A stretch of DNA of 64,000 nucleotides from Butyrivibrio sp. MC2013 (GTDB lineage Bacteria > Bacillota > Clostridia > Lachnospirales > Lachnospiraceae), in assembly GCF_000424585.1 (NCBI RefSeq), contig NZ_KE384211.1, positions 62,001 through 126,000 on the forward strand, in the 5' to 3' direction. The first letter of the stretch is position 1, and every line of letters starts with the position of its first letter. Below the pieces are notes generated by a model. The model did no database searches. It saw only the letters and a list, made by a program, of their open reading frames with translations, and had not been told where the DNA came from. Of the stretch, positions 53,200 through 61,641 are shown in pieces. The position numbers and the translations under genes are program-made.

Positions 53200-53440
53200 C
53201 ACTTATAGGTAAGGTAACATAGTTGCCGGCTATCATAATATCGTGCAGGCATTGCTTAGGACTATAATAAGGTAAAGGATTCTCAAAATCCATACTTGAA
53301 CCCGCAATCTACGCACGATACGATTATTCGCTAAACCTGGCACCTATAGGTAAGGTAACATAGTTGCCGGCTATCATAATATCGTGCAGGCATTGCTTAG
53401 GACTATAATAAGGTAAAGGATTCTCAAAAAACATACTTGA
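53122..53440 (+). repeat. 141-bp tandem repeat, two full units and a third partial
   Basis: The stretch TATAATAAGGTAAAGGATTC begins at 53122, 53263 and 53404, an exact period of 141. Units one and two differ at one position that I can see (CACTTATAGG against CACCTATAGG). The third unit diverges after CTCAAAA and passes into the recombinase ribosome site (AAGGGGGGAATATG), losing the GGATT/AATCC hairpin. Each unit holds TATCGTGC and a reversed GCACGATA. The period and lack of spacers exclude CRISPR. It could be a recombination-site array, a promoter array or slipped duplication. Confidence 0.85.
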
Positions 53441-53453
53441 TTAAGGGGGGAAT

Positions 53454-54524
53454 ATGCAAAACAATATAAGTTCAGACAATCTCAAGTATTATCAGGAACA
53501 GGATAAGGAAAACATCCTAAAGCTCCGTGCTGTTATCGATACTCTTCCGAAATTCTGCAGAGAATACTTTCTGTCCATAGCCAACAGTAAAGCTGCCAGG
53601 ACCAGGCTTGGCTATGCTTATGACATCCGCACATTCTTTGAATTTCTTCACGAGCAAAATCCTACCCTTAATAAGCTTAATATTCGGGATTTTACTCTTA
53701 ATGTCCTGGATCAGGTCACACGTGAAGATATTGATGAATATCTTGATTATATTTCACTTTATGACCACGAAGGCCGTGAACTGTCAAATGAGCTTGTAGG
53801 CAAGAAAAGAAAGGCTGCTGCAGTCCGCAGTATGTTTAATTATTTCTTTAAAATGGACAAGATCAGTCATAATGCCCCGTCAAAAATTGAAATGCCAAAG
53901 CTTAAGGAAAAGCCTATCATCCGTCTGGAGCCCAATGAAATTGTAGAAATGCTGGACGTTGTAGAGGAAGGGGATAAATTAACTGATAAGCAGAAAATCT
54001 ACCACAATAAGACCCGCATCAGAGACGTTGCCATCATTACTCTCCTACTGGGCACAGGCATACGTGTCTCTGAATGTGTAGGTATAGACCTTAATGATCT
54101 TGACTTTGAGAACTGCGGTATCAGCATTCACCGTAAGGGCGGCAAGGATTCAGTTATTTACTTTGGAGATGAGGTCAGGGATGCCCTTATGGCATACCTG
54201 GCTGAGAGGAATCTCATAGTACCTATAACCGGACATGAAAAGGCTCTCTTCCTCTCTTTGCAGAACCGTCGCATCTCTGTAAGAGCGGTCGAGAACCTTG
54301 TAAAAAAATATGCGAAAAATGTGACCTCACTTAAGAAGATCACTCCTCACAAGCTCCGTTCCACCTATGGAACCAATCTTTACCGCGAGACAGGCGATAT
54401 TTACCTCGTGGCGGACGTTTTGGGTCACAGTGATATAAATACCACCAGAAAGCATTACGCCGACCAGAGCGACGAGAACCGCCGTAGAGCAGCACGTATA
54501 GTAAGGCTTCGCGAAAATAATTAA
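53454..54524 (+). CDS. xerC: Tyrosine recombinase (XerC/XerD-like), 356 aa
   Basis: Site-specific recombinase with an N-terminal SAM-like DNA-binding domain (ARTRLGYAYDIRTFFEFL) and a catalytic domain with Arg204 (TGIRVSE), Lys228 (HRKGGKD), His299/Arg302 (HKLR), His325 (LGHSD) and Tyr335 (KHYAD), a complete active site. Its length (356) exceeds classic XerC (~300) through a ~45-residue N-terminal extension. AAGGGGGG precedes the ATG. Neighbours are housekeeping genes, so it may be the cell's chromosome-dimer resolvase relative rather than a phage integrase. Direct and inverted repeats lie immediately upstream. The symbol is by family likeness. Confidence 0.88.
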   Translation: MQNNISSDNLKYYQEQDKENILKLRAVIDTLPKFCREYFLSIANSKAARTRLGYAYDIRTFFEFLHEQNPTLNKLNIRDFTLNVLDQVTREDIDEYLDYISLYDHEGRELSNELVGKKRKAAAVRSMFNYFFKMDKISHNAPSKIEMPKLKEKPIIRLEPNEIVEMLDVVEEGDKLTDKQKIYHNKTRIRDVAIITLLLGTGIRVSECVGIDLNDLDFENCGISIHRKGGKDSVIYFGDEVRDALMAYLAERNLIVPITGHEKALFLSLQNRRISVRAVENLVKKYAKNVTSLKKITPHKLRSTYGTNLYRETGDIYLVADVLGHSDINTTRKHYADQSDENRRRAARIVRLRENN

Positions 54525-54578
54525 AAGATCGATTAATTAATAGCGCCTGACCAATCAGGCTTATAACATTACAATATT

Positions 54579-55256
54579 TTAATTGCTACGAGGATGAGGC
54601 ATGTATGAATAGAGATTCATAGCCAGCTGATTAATGGGCATGGTCTGCAGCCATACTCTGCCGGGACCTGTTACTACAGTGTTGAAGAGGCCTTCTCCGC
54701 CCAGTACGATATTGGTCAGACCCTTAACTGTCTCAATGGACATGCTGCAGCTTGCTTCCATGGCAGCCACATATCCGCTGTCGATGACCAGCTGTTCTCC
54801 GGGACCCAGCTGCCTCTCCTGAACAGCTCCGTCTATTTCGAGGAATACAATGCCCTGACCTGAGAATTTCTGCATCAGGAAGCCTTCTCCGCCAAAGAAG
54901 CCTGCACCAGCCTTGTGCTGAAGGAATATATCTATATTCACATTATCATTAGATGCCAGAAAAGAAGTCTTCTGAGCAATGACAGGCATTGTAGTAACAT
55001 CAAAAGCTACGATATCACCGGGTGAATGCTTGGCCAGTGTCAATTCTCCGGGCTGATCGGCAATATAATGATTAAGGGCAATTGACTCACCAACAATAGC
55101 CTTTTTGAAGATACCGCCCAGGCCGCCGGTCTTTGTCTCCATCCTGATTCCTCTGGACATCCAAGCCATAGCTCCGCTCTGACATTTGATGGATTCTCCT
55201 GCACTCATCTGAAGTGTAACAACTGTAAATGGCTGATTACTGATCTGATATTGCAT
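54579..55256 (-). CDS. AIM24/TIGR00266 family protein
   Basis: A 225-residue protein of glycine-rich tandem beta strands (MQYQISNQPFTVVTLQMSAGESIKCQSGAMAWMS, GGLGGIFKKAIVGESIALNHYI, GGEGFLMQKFSGQGIVFLEIDGAV, GGEGLFNTVVTGPGRVWLQTMPI), the AIM24/TIGR00266 fold. The function in bacteria is not established. GGAGGGATAGT precedes the ATG. It is the last gene of the reverse cluster and is separated from rsfS by 33 bases. A 6-bp GCCTGA/TCAGGC hairpin lies in the gap to the recombinase (54544-54560) without a T tract. Confidence 0.88.
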   Translation of the reverse strand: MQYQISNQPFTVVTLQMSAGESIKCQSGAMAWMSRGIRMETKTGGLGGIFKKAIVGESIALNHYIADQPGELTLAKHSPGDIVAFDVTTMPVIAQKTSFLASNDNVNIDIFLQHKAGAGFFGGEGFLMQKFSGQGIVFLEIDGAVQERQLGPGEQLVIDSGYVAAMEASCSMSIETVKGLTNIVLGGEGLFNTVVTGPGRVWLQTMPINQLAMNLYSYMPHPRSN

Positions 55257-55289
55257 ACTATCCCTCCTGACTTTTTTGACATGAAATGT

Positions 55290-55643
55290 TTAGGTAACAT
55301 TAATTTCTACGCCGTCGCGCCATATACGATCAAGGTCATAATACTTGCGGCTCTCGTTGTCAAAGACATGGATGATGATATCGCCGTAGTCCATAAGTAT
55401 CCATTTGCAGGTATCATAGCCTTCAATATTCTTGGGCTGGTAGCCGGCCTTGGACAATGCCTCATCTACATGATCAGCAAGAGCTCTGATCTGAGTTCTG
55501 CTATTGCCGCATGCCAGGATAAATACATCTGACATTACTGATACTTCACTGATATCAATAGATTTGATCTCTTCTGCCTTGGTATTTTCAAGTGCTTCGA
55601 TAGCAAGGTCAGCCATCTTCAATGCTTTTTCTGATGCTCCCAT
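55290..55643 (-). CDS. rsfS: Ribosomal silencing factor RsfS
   Basis: Binds L14 and blocks 30S joining in starved cells. 117 residues with IEALENTKAEEIKSIDISEVSVMSDVFILACGNSRTQIRALADHVDEAL and DTCKWILMDYGDIIIHVFDNESRKYYDLDRIW, the full DUF143 core. It overlaps nothing and follows yqeK by three bases, as in Firmicutes generally. Confidence 0.95.
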   Translation of the reverse strand: MGASEKALKMADLAIEALENTKAEEIKSIDISEVSVMSDVFILACGNSRTQIRALADHVDEALSKAGYQPKNIEGYDTCKWILMDYGDIIIHVFDNESRKYYDLDRIWRDGVEINVT

Positions 55644-55646
55644 TAA

Positions 55647-56237
55647 TTATCCTTTCCCATATAACTTATTTTTATAATATTCAAAAGTCTCCAGAGTCAT
55701 GGGATCTGTTTCATCCTCCTGACTATCCAGATATGACAAGGTATTGTAGAGTATGTGATATACAGCCTTATCCAGGTCTGACAGGGCTTCCTTGCGGATG
55801 ATAGCCATATCCGTCAGCATCTTTCTGTTGGGCTCTATATAGTCTGCTGTAAAGATGATCTTCTCAAGGACGGTCATTCCAGGGCGCCCTGTAGTATGAT
55901 ACCTGATAGCATCCAGTATACCCTTGTCATCTATATCATACTTGTGCTCAGCCAGGCACATTCCGGCTTTTGCATGTATGAGCTTTGGATTCTTTAGCTC
56001 AATCTCTGTGAGCTCTACGCCGTATTTCCTGCAAATCTCTATCTGTTCATCTGAAGGCATGCACTTGGCGCAATCATGGAGCATCCCTGCTATCAGGGCC
56101 CTCTCCGGATCTTCGTCAAATACAAATGCCATATTGGCTGCAGTATAGGCAACTCCCAGAGTGTGATCAAAGCGGTTCTTTTTCAGAACCTTTTCCATTT
56201 CCTGTCTGAATTTCTGCGATGTCTCTAAAATCTTCAT
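55647..56237 (-). CDS. yqeK: HD-domain symmetrical Ap4A hydrolase YqeK
   Basis: YqeK family members hydrolyse Ap4A symmetrically. The second ATG (56237) is preferred because AAAGG then has six bases of spacing. The 196 residues contain HTLGVAYTAANMA, the metal-binding HD in GMLHDCAKCM, HAKAGMCLAE and IRYHTTGRPGM. It lies between nadD and rsfS, the conserved Firmicutes order. Confidence 0.93.
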   Translation of the reverse strand: MKILETSQKFRQEMEKVLKKNRFDHTLGVAYTAANMAFVFDEDPERALIAGMLHDCAKCMPSDEQIEICRKYGVELTEIELKNPKLIHAKAGMCLAEHKYDIDDKGILDAIRYHTTGRPGMTVLEKIIFTADYIEPNRKMLTDMAIIRKEALSDLDKAVYHILYNTLSYLDSQEDETDPMTLETFEYYKNKLYGKG

Positions 56238-56246
56238 TGTCATCCT

Positions 56247-56906
56247 TTATACGATCTTATCCGGCGCATCCATTATATCAGAAGAATTATTATCTTCTGA
56301 ATATAGATTCTGCGAGATGATATACTCTATACATTCGTCAGGAAGCAGGTATTTTACTGACTTATTCTGCCTGATCTTGTCCCTGATCATAGTGGAGCTG
56401 ATATCCATATGTCCCATCATGATAGGCTCTATCCTGGCCTCCGGCACCTGACTCTTAAGATAAGCGATACGCTGCTTGAGGCCGTCCATGTCCGTATCAT
56501 TACGTACTGCAGCCAGTATTGTACAGGCTTTGCAGATATCCTCGTATCTCACCCACTTGTCAAGATAGTTAAGTGAATCAGCTCCCAGGATAAAATAGAT
56601 ATCATCGCCCGGGTAAAGCTCAGACAACTGCTCAAGCGTCTCAATTGTATAAGTATCACCAGGCCTGTCTATCTCAATCCTGGATACGGTAAAAAAGGGA
56701 TTACCTGAAGTAGCCATCTTGCAAAGCTGATATCTGATCTCACCTTCAGGAATATTCTGATCCTTTTTAAGATAACTAAAACCACTGGGGATAAAAATCA
56801 CCCTGTCCAGCGAAAACTGCTCTCTGGCGCATTCTGCCATATACAGGTGCGCATAGTGAATCGGATTAAATGTACCGCCCATGATGCCTATTCTTCTTCT
56901 GAGCAT
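56247..56906 (-). CDS. nadD: Nicotinate-nucleotide adenylyltransferase
   Basis: Makes nicotinic acid adenine dinucleotide in NAD synthesis. ATG 56906 has AGGAGG about five bases upstream; an in-frame ATG 15 bases earlier overlaps that site. 219 residues with IGIMGGTFNPIHYAHLYMAE (nucleotide HxxH as HYAH) and the C-terminal ISSTMIRDKI motif. The last ~20 residues (NNSSDIMDAPDKIV) extend past the usual end. Confidence 0.95.
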   Translation of the reverse strand: MLRRRIGIMGGTFNPIHYAHLYMAECAREQFSLDRVIFIPSGFSYLKKDQNIPEGEIRYQLCKMATSGNPFFTVSRIEIDRPGDTYTIETLEQLSELYPGDDIYFILGADSLNYLDKWVRYEDICKACTILAAVRNDTDMDGLKQRIAYLKSQVPEARIEPIMMGHMDISSTMIRDKIRQNKSVKYLLPDECIEYIISQNLYSEDNNSSDIMDAPDKIV

Positions 56907-56986
56907 GCTTTCCTCCTGCAAACAATATAGAAATGAATAAGTACTTTAAAAAACTCATGTATTTAAAAGTTCGTGAGTCGAAGGTA

Positions 56987-57286
56987 TCATTTACGTGGCA
57001 GCTTAATCACGGGATCCTCATGGAACTGCTTGTAGAGGACTATCTTCCTGCCGATCACCTCTACCAGGTCAGATCTGGTCCTTTCGGATATCATGATACC
57101 GGCTGTCTTAACATCTTCGGGACAGTTCTTGAGAACAGTCAGCTTAATGAGTTCGTGTGTGTTAAATGCTTCTGATACTGCAGCTGTGATCTCGGGTGAT
57201 ACAGCGCTCTTGCCAATTTGGAATAAAGGGTCTATGTTCTGAGCCAGACTTCTGAGGTAGGCTCTCTGCTTACTTGTAAACTGCAT
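56987..57286 (-). CDS. yhbY: RNA-binding protein YhbY (CRM domain)
   Basis: ATG 57286 with GGAGG six bases upstream gives 99 residues; the 20 upstream codons in frame are not supported. FTSKQRAYLRSLAQNIDPLFQIGKSAVSP and ELIKLTVLKNCPED are the CRS1-YhbY pattern, a fold found on pre-50S ribosomes; GRKIVLYKQ closes the domain. It lies between obgE and nadD, as in other Firmicutes. Confidence 0.92.
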   Translation of the reverse strand: MQFTSKQRAYLRSLAQNIDPLFQIGKSAVSPEITAAVSEAFNTHELIKLTVLKNCPEDVKTAGIMISERTRSDLVEVIGRKIVLYKQFHEDPVIKLPRK

Positions 57287-57440
57287 ATCAATCCTCCATA
57301 CATATGCTCTAATTATTATATCGGACTGACAGATACACATTATCATAACAAATGTAACCGGTCATGCTATTAGTAGATCATAAATAGTTAAACAAGTCAC
57401 AGCTCGTCATGAACAACGTGTCCTGTCTTAGCTTCATTTT

Positions 57441-58823
57441 TTATTCTATATCACTTTCTGAATCGTCAAGGTCTTCCAGGTCTTCAAGCTCTTCATCGAC
57501 CTCTCCGCCAGGAGTAGTGTCAGCGTTTCTGTAATAATCGAACAAGAGTCCATACATCCTGACAGTGTCGCCTTCATTAATGCCTTCCTTTTCCAGCATA
57601 TCCAGAATGCCATTATCAGCCAGGAAGTTCTGGAAGAAAGCAAAGCCTTTCTCGGAATCAATGTTTGTATAGCCCAGCATTTTCTCGATTCTGGGTCCTT
57701 CAACAACATATTCATCCTCTTCAGGATCATACTTAACAGTAAAGGCTTCCTGTCTCTCCTTGAGTTCAACTTCGGGATCGAATTCCTGTTCGTATACAAC
57801 AGGCTTCTCGCCCAGCTCGTCCAGATGTCTGCTGACATAATAAAGTATGTCCTTGATACCCATACCTGTAAGGGTTGACATAGGGAATACCTTTACGCCC
57901 TTGGGCTCAAATTCTGCCTTGATCTTGGCTACTACTTCGTCAGCTTCCTCAGGTGTGAGCATATCCAGCTTATTTGCAGCTATGATCTGAGTCTTGGAAC
58001 CCAGGTCAGCGTTATAATCAGCCAGCTCCCTGTTGATCGCATAAATATCTTCAATAGGATCGCGTCCTTCGGTAGATGCTGCATCTACCACATGGATGAT
58101 CATCCTGGTCCTGTCTATATGGCGCAGGAACTCATGTCCCAGGCCGGCACCCTGACTGGCCCCTTCAATAAGACCGGGTATATCAGCTACTACAAAGCCC
58201 TTGGCATCTTCCAGATCCACTACGCCCAGCATAGGGGTCAGTGTCGTGAAATGATAATTGGCAACCTTGGGCTTGGCATTTGAAACCTTTGATAAAAAGG
58301 TAGATTTTCCAACGTTAGGAAAGCCCGCCAGACCTACATCGGCAATAACCTTGAGCTCAAGGATGATCTCAAGCTCCTTTGCCGGCTGTCCGGGCTGTGC
58401 ATACTTAGGGGCCTGCATGGTAGCTGTAGCATAATGCATGTTACCATTACCACCTCTTCCGCCTTTTAATAATAAAAATCTGTGATTATCCCCTGACATA
58501 TCGGTAATGACTTTACCGGTTTGGGCATCTCTGATGACGGTTCCTTCCGGTACGCGAAGGACAATATCGGATCCGGACTTGCCAGTGCAGCGGTTCTGAC
58601 CGCCTTCTGCACCGGGTTCCGCTTTATATTTACCGCCGAAATGGTAGTCGGACAGAGTATTAAGTCCGTTATCTACCTGCAGAATTACGTCGCCGCCTTT
58701 ACCGCCGTCACCACCATTGGGGCCGCCGTTAGCGACGAATTTCTCTCTTCGAAAAGATACGTGGCCGTCTCCGCCCTTACCGCTCTTTACGAAAATACGT
58801 GCCTGATCTACAAACTGAGGCAT
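57441..58823 (-). CDS. obgE: Ribosome-associated GTPase Obg
   Basis: 50S assembly and stress GTPase. 460 residues in three parts: the glycine-rich OBG fold (MPQFVDQARIFVKSGKGGDGHVSFRREKFVANGGPNGGDGG), the G domain with GFPNVGKST, DIPGLIEGASQGAGLG and NKLD, and a C-terminal OCT domain followed by an acidic tail (EVDEELEDLEDLDDSESDIE). GGAGG precedes the ATG. It follows rpmA after a hairpin with a T tract, so it may have partly independent transcription. Confidence 0.96.
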   Translation of the reverse strand: MPQFVDQARIFVKSGKGGDGHVSFRREKFVANGGPNGGDGGKGGDVILQVDNGLNTLSDYHFGGKYKAEPGAEGGQNRCTGKSGSDIVLRVPEGTVIRDAQTGKVITDMSGDNHRFLLLKGGRGGNGNMHYATATMQAPKYAQPGQPAKELEIILELKVIADVGLAGFPNVGKSTFLSKVSNAKPKVANYHFTTLTPMLGVVDLEDAKGFVVADIPGLIEGASQGAGLGHEFLRHIDRTRMIIHVVDAASTEGRDPIEDIYAINRELADYNADLGSKTQIIAANKLDMLTPEEADEVVAKIKAEFEPKGVKVFPMSTLTGMGIKDILYYVSRHLDELGEKPVVYEQEFDPEVELKERQEAFTVKYDPEEDEYVVEGPRIEKMLGYTNIDSEKGFAFFQNFLADNGILDMLEKEGINEGDTVRMYGLLFDYYRNADTTPGGEVDEELEDLEDLDDSESDIE

Positions 58824-58896
58824 CTTCTTTCCTCCTGAATCTCTTCACAGCAGTATATTACCTGCCATTCTTTCAGTTACCAAATTATATAATTTT

Positions 58897-58932
58897 GAAA
58901 AAATAGACCCCAAACATTTCTGTCCGGGGTCC
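58897..58932 (-). terminator. Terminator between rpmA and obgE (reverse)
   Basis: On the minus strand AGGACCCC and GGGGTCT pair around a 14-base loop and are followed by ATTTTTTC. It would end or reduce the rplU-prp-rpmA transcript. Confidence 0.65.
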
Positions 58933-58955
58933 TAAAATCAGTCTAGATAAAAAGC

Positions 58956-59243
58956 TTATTCAGCTTCAACGGGATGAACACTAGCCTGAGTCTTGCTCCT
59001 GCCCTTACGCTCAAATCTCAGAACGCCGTCAACAAGTGCAAACAATGTATCATCGGAACCGATGCCTACATTAACGCCAGGATGAATATGTGTTCCACGC
59101 TGTCTGTAAAGGATGTTTCCAGCCTTTACGAACTGACCATCGGCTCTTTTTGCTCCCAGTCTCTTGGATTCGGAATCACGACCGTTCTTTGTGGATCCTA
59201 CACCTTTCTTATGAGCAAAAAACTGAAGGTTCATCTGTAACAT
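58956..59243 (-). CDS. rpmA: 50S ribosomal protein L27, with cleavable N-terminal extension
   Basis: L27 reaches the peptidyl-transferase centre. The 95 residues begin [21 protein letters not shown]; the nine-residue extension ending FF before AHKKG is the Firmicutes type that the Prp protease removes, and prp is the adjacent upstream gene. The rest ([29 protein letters not shown]) is normal. Confidence 0.97.
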   Translation of the reverse strand: MLQMNLQFFAHKKGVGSTKNGRDSESKRLGAKRADGQFVKAGNILYRQRGTHIHPGVNVGIGSDDTLFALVDGVLRFERKGRSKTQASVHPVEAE

Positions 59244-59245
59244 GG

Positions 59246-59575
59246 TTATACCTCCTCGAATTTAATGTTCAAAAATTCTTCTCCATACTGTCGGTAAATA
59301 CCGTTTATACCCAGCTCATAAGACTTCATGAGGATTTCACTATCATGGGATATACCGTCTTTAAAAAAACAAGTGATAAGTCCCTCTTCCTCATCTTGAC
59401 TAACGTCCATCTGGTCGGAAGTAAATTCATTTATGGAATTGATGGTATTGATAGTCAGAACCGAAATGGCTGAACAAACAATATCATCGCCGTAGTCTGC
59501 AAAACCTGCATGACCGTGACATATAAATCCCTTGTATGAACCACTGCTATCCTTAATGATCGTTATGTCTGTCAT
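59246..59575 (-). CDS. prp: Ribosomal-processing cysteine protease Prp
   Basis: Removes the L27 N-terminal extension. 109 residues with His22 and Cys34 in [19 protein letters not shown], the known catalytic pair by position. It is placed between rplU and rpmA, two bases before rpmA, exactly the context expected. Formerly annotated ysxB. Confidence 0.95.
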   Translation of the reverse strand: MTDITIIKDSSGSYKGFICHGHAGFADYGDDIVCSAISVLTINTINSINEFTSDQMDVSQDEEEGLITCFFKDGISHDSEILMKSYELGINGIYRQYGEEFLNIKFEEV

Positions 59576-59623
59576 AATATCTGTCTTTCAGTATGTTTGT
59601 GCCATTAAGACATTTCTCACTTA

Positions 59624-59932
59624 TCAGAGAGAGATCTTGTCGATCTTAACCTGTGTGAAAGCCTGTCTGTGACCGTTCTTCTTGTGGTAACCGGTCTTGG
59701 GCTTATACTTGTAAACAATGACCTTGCGAGCGCGGTCCTGCTTAAGAACTGTAGCTTCAACCTTAGCTGATGCAACATCTCCTGCAACCTTAAGCTCAGA
59801 GTCGTTGTTTACGGCGATAACCTGATCAAATGTAACCTTCTCGTCAGCTGCAGCATCCAGCTTCTCTACATTGATAACATCGCCTTCGGAAACCTTGTAC
59901 TGCTTTCCACCTGTAACTATAATTGCGTACAT
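59624..59932 (-). CDS. rplU: 50S ribosomal protein L21
   Basis: 102 residues, MYAIIVTGGKQYKVSEGDVINVEKLDA to FTQVKIDKISL, the full family length with YKPKTGYHKKNGHRQ at the C-terminal RNA-binding end. First gene of the reverse unit rplU-prp-rpmA. GGAGG lies seven bases before the ATG, and a candidate L21 leader lies upstream. Confidence 0.97.
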   Translation of the reverse strand: MYAIIVTGGKQYKVSEGDVINVEKLDAAADEKVTFDQVIAVNNDSELKVAGDVASAKVEATVLKQDRARKVIVYKYKPKTGYHKKNGHRQAFTQVKIDKISL

Positions 59933-60056
59933 AAGGCACCTCCTTCTTTAAAAAACTCGCTGATTACGGCGGCGTCCTGCTGTTAAATATGGGCGCACTT
60001 CGGCCTTGTCAAGCGGCATACTCAATTATCTTAAAGGATTCGCGTATAAAAGTCAA
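59933..60056 (-). promoter_or_regulatory. rplU promoters and candidate L21 leader
   Basis: Read on the minus strand, two promoter-like pairs occur: TTGACT (60056-60051) to TAAGAT (60033-60028) with 17 bases, and TTGACA (60012-60007) to TATTTA (59989-59984) with 17 bases. The transcribed leader before the GGAGG contains AACAGCAGGACGCCGCCGTA and TTTTTTAAAGAAGGAGG, as in leaders of Firmicutes rplU genes that are feedback controlled. I infer an L21-type leader; folding was not computed. Confidence 0.45.
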
Positions 60057-60181
60057 TAGATAATTAACGTTATTTCGAATAATCTACAAAAATCCTTCTC
60101 TTAAGCCGTTAACTGTATTTACAAACTGCTGAATAAGGCACGGAAACACTTATACAGCAGGTAATATCTATAAAATACTAC

Positions 60182-60210
60182 TTGAATTGAACTATTACTG
60201 CTGATATAAT
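60182..60210 (+). promoter_or_regulatory. Promoter of tRNA-Gly
   Basis: TTGAAT at 60182-60187 and TATAAT at 60205-60210 with 17 bases between, 11 bases before the tRNA 5' end. Confidence 0.65.
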
Positions 60211-60220
60211 AAGTTTTGTT

Positions 60221-60291
60221 GCAGGCGTAGTTCATCGGTAGAACTCCAGCTTCCCAAGCTGGCGAGACGGGTTCGACTCCCGCCGCCTGCT
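60221..60291 (+). tRNA. tRNA-Gly (anticodon CCC)
   Basis: Acceptor GCAGGCG pairs with CGCCTGC, discriminator T. The anticodon stem CCAGC/GCTGG encloses TTCCCAA, so the anticodon is CCC, reading GGG. The T arm carries GTTCGACTC with four good pairs and an A-C outer mismatch. CCA is not encoded; a T run follows directly, with a further terminator downstream. It is a lone tRNA on the plus strand. Confidence 0.93.
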
Positions 60292-60352
60292 TTTTTTATG
60301 CATACGGATCATCAGATGATCTTTCTAAAACGCGAATTTACCCACTGATATA

Positions 60353-60379
60353 GGCGCCCTGAAAAGGGCGTCTTTTTTC
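60353..60379 (+). terminator. Terminator downstream of the tRNA
   Basis: GGCGCCCT pairs with AGGGCGTC around GAAA and is followed by TTTTTT. It stands between the tRNA and the convergent MFS gene. Confidence 0.75.
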
Positions 60380-60420
60380 TCACAAAGTCCAATATTCAAG
60401 TTGGTTTTATCCAAAAATGT

Positions 60421-61581
60421 TTATTTTCTTATTACTTTGTAGGTCAATTCCATAAATCCAATATTCAGCCCCGCAAATACCAGGAGAAATACGGGCATGA
60501 TCCATATTCCCACGCTTTGCTGGGTAATACCGAATATAGTCGGCATAAATGTGCTGCCCACATAAGCAGATGCCATCTGAAGGCCGATGGCTGCAGCGGA
60601 ATATCTCTTGCCAAAATTCTCAGGTGCCATATGCTGTATAGATGGATATACAGGCCCCATGCCGGTGCCTATTATCACAAAGCCTATTGCTGCAGCTATA
60701 TAACCTGATGTAGGGATAAATACCATAAGTATACCAACAAGCTCTACTGCTATACCCAGCCTGATCATCAGCCTGTCACCCAGCTTATTGGAGATAAAGC
60801 CTGATATCATCCTGCCCAGCATCAGACCGCCGAATATCAATGAACCAAAGGAAGCTATAAGGCCATCACTAAGCCCTGCCTTGGTTCCTGCAAAATAGCT
60901 GGGAGTCCATACAAAACAAATAGCTTCCCCTGAGCAATAAGCAAAAAAGGCGATAAGTGTGAGTACAACGCCGGGAGCCTTGATGGTCTCTCTGATACCT
61001 GCGCCGTTTTTGAGCTCCTCCTCTTCTTCCACAGATTCGCTCTTACTCCACAAAGGCAGTGACAATATTACCACCACAAGGATAGCTATCTGAAGATATG
61101 CAGTCCATCTGTAGCCCTCGTTCCATCTGGCATGCTTTAAGGCGGCTGCCATAATGGAAGGGCTGATCATCGCACCCACTCCGTAGAAGCAGTGAAGAAA
61201 ACTCATCACAGCTCCCGAATAGTGATTGGCTACATAGTGATTGACAGCTGCATCTATGGCTCCTGCGCCCAGTCCGAAGGGAATAGCAAAGATAAAGAGC
61301 ATATAATAGCTCGTGCATACAGAGAAGCCAAACAAGCCAATTACAGTCAAAAAAATAGAGACTATAACAATCCACTTGGTATGGATCTTCTTGATAAACT
61401 TCGGGCTAAAAAGGGCTGATATGATAGTCATAAAGCAGATAGTCATTGACACATATCCTGCATAAGACGAAGGAACACCAAAAAACACCTGCATCTTGGG
61501 CCAGCCTGAACCCAAAAGGGAATCAGGAAGACCAAGGCTTATGAATATCAGATAAATTATTGCAACCAGCAGTGAAGCCAT
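60421..61581 (-). CDS. Major facilitator superfamily transporter
   Basis: Twelve-span MFS permease of 386 residues. ATG 61581 has CGGAGG nine bases upstream and gives MASLLVAIIYLIFISLGLPDSLLGSGWP, the usual first span; the frame extends 13 codons further. ISALFSPKFIKKIHTKWIV is the loop 2-3 region and ISGFISNKLGDRLMIRLG its counterpart in the second half. A charged central loop (SKSESVEEEEELKNG) separates the halves. Such proteins often carry sugars or drugs; the substrate is not evident. Confidence 0.88.
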   Translation of the reverse strand: MASLLVAIIYLIFISLGLPDSLLGSGWPKMQVFFGVPSSYAGYVSMTICFMTIISALFSPKFIKKIHTKWIVIVSIFLTVIGLFGFSVCTSYYMLFIFAIPFGLGAGAIDAAVNHYVANHYSGAVMSFLHCFYGVGAMISPSIMAAALKHARWNEGYRWTAYLQIAILVVVILSLPLWSKSESVEEEEELKNGAGIRETIKAPGVVLTLIAFFAYCSGEAICFVWTPSYFAGTKAGLSDGLIASFGSLIFGGLMLGRMISGFISNKLGDRLMIRLGIAVELVGILMVFIPTSGYIAAAIGFVIIGTGMGPVYPSIQHMAPENFGKRYSAAAIGLQMASAYVGSTFMPTIFGITQQSVGIWIMPVFLLVFAGLNIGFMELTYKVIRK

Positions 61582-61641
61582 ACAGACAATCCTCCGGAAT
61601 AAAAAAAATATAGGATGCACTTCAATGTCATATTATGAGGT

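Noticed and set aside
53122-53440. CRISPR array
   Set aside because: The period is 141 bp with no short repeat/unique spacer pattern, and no cas gene is in the window.
57446-57838. 130-codon reverse frame
   Set aside because: Frame-shifted shadow of the obgE C-terminus; obgE itself is intact.
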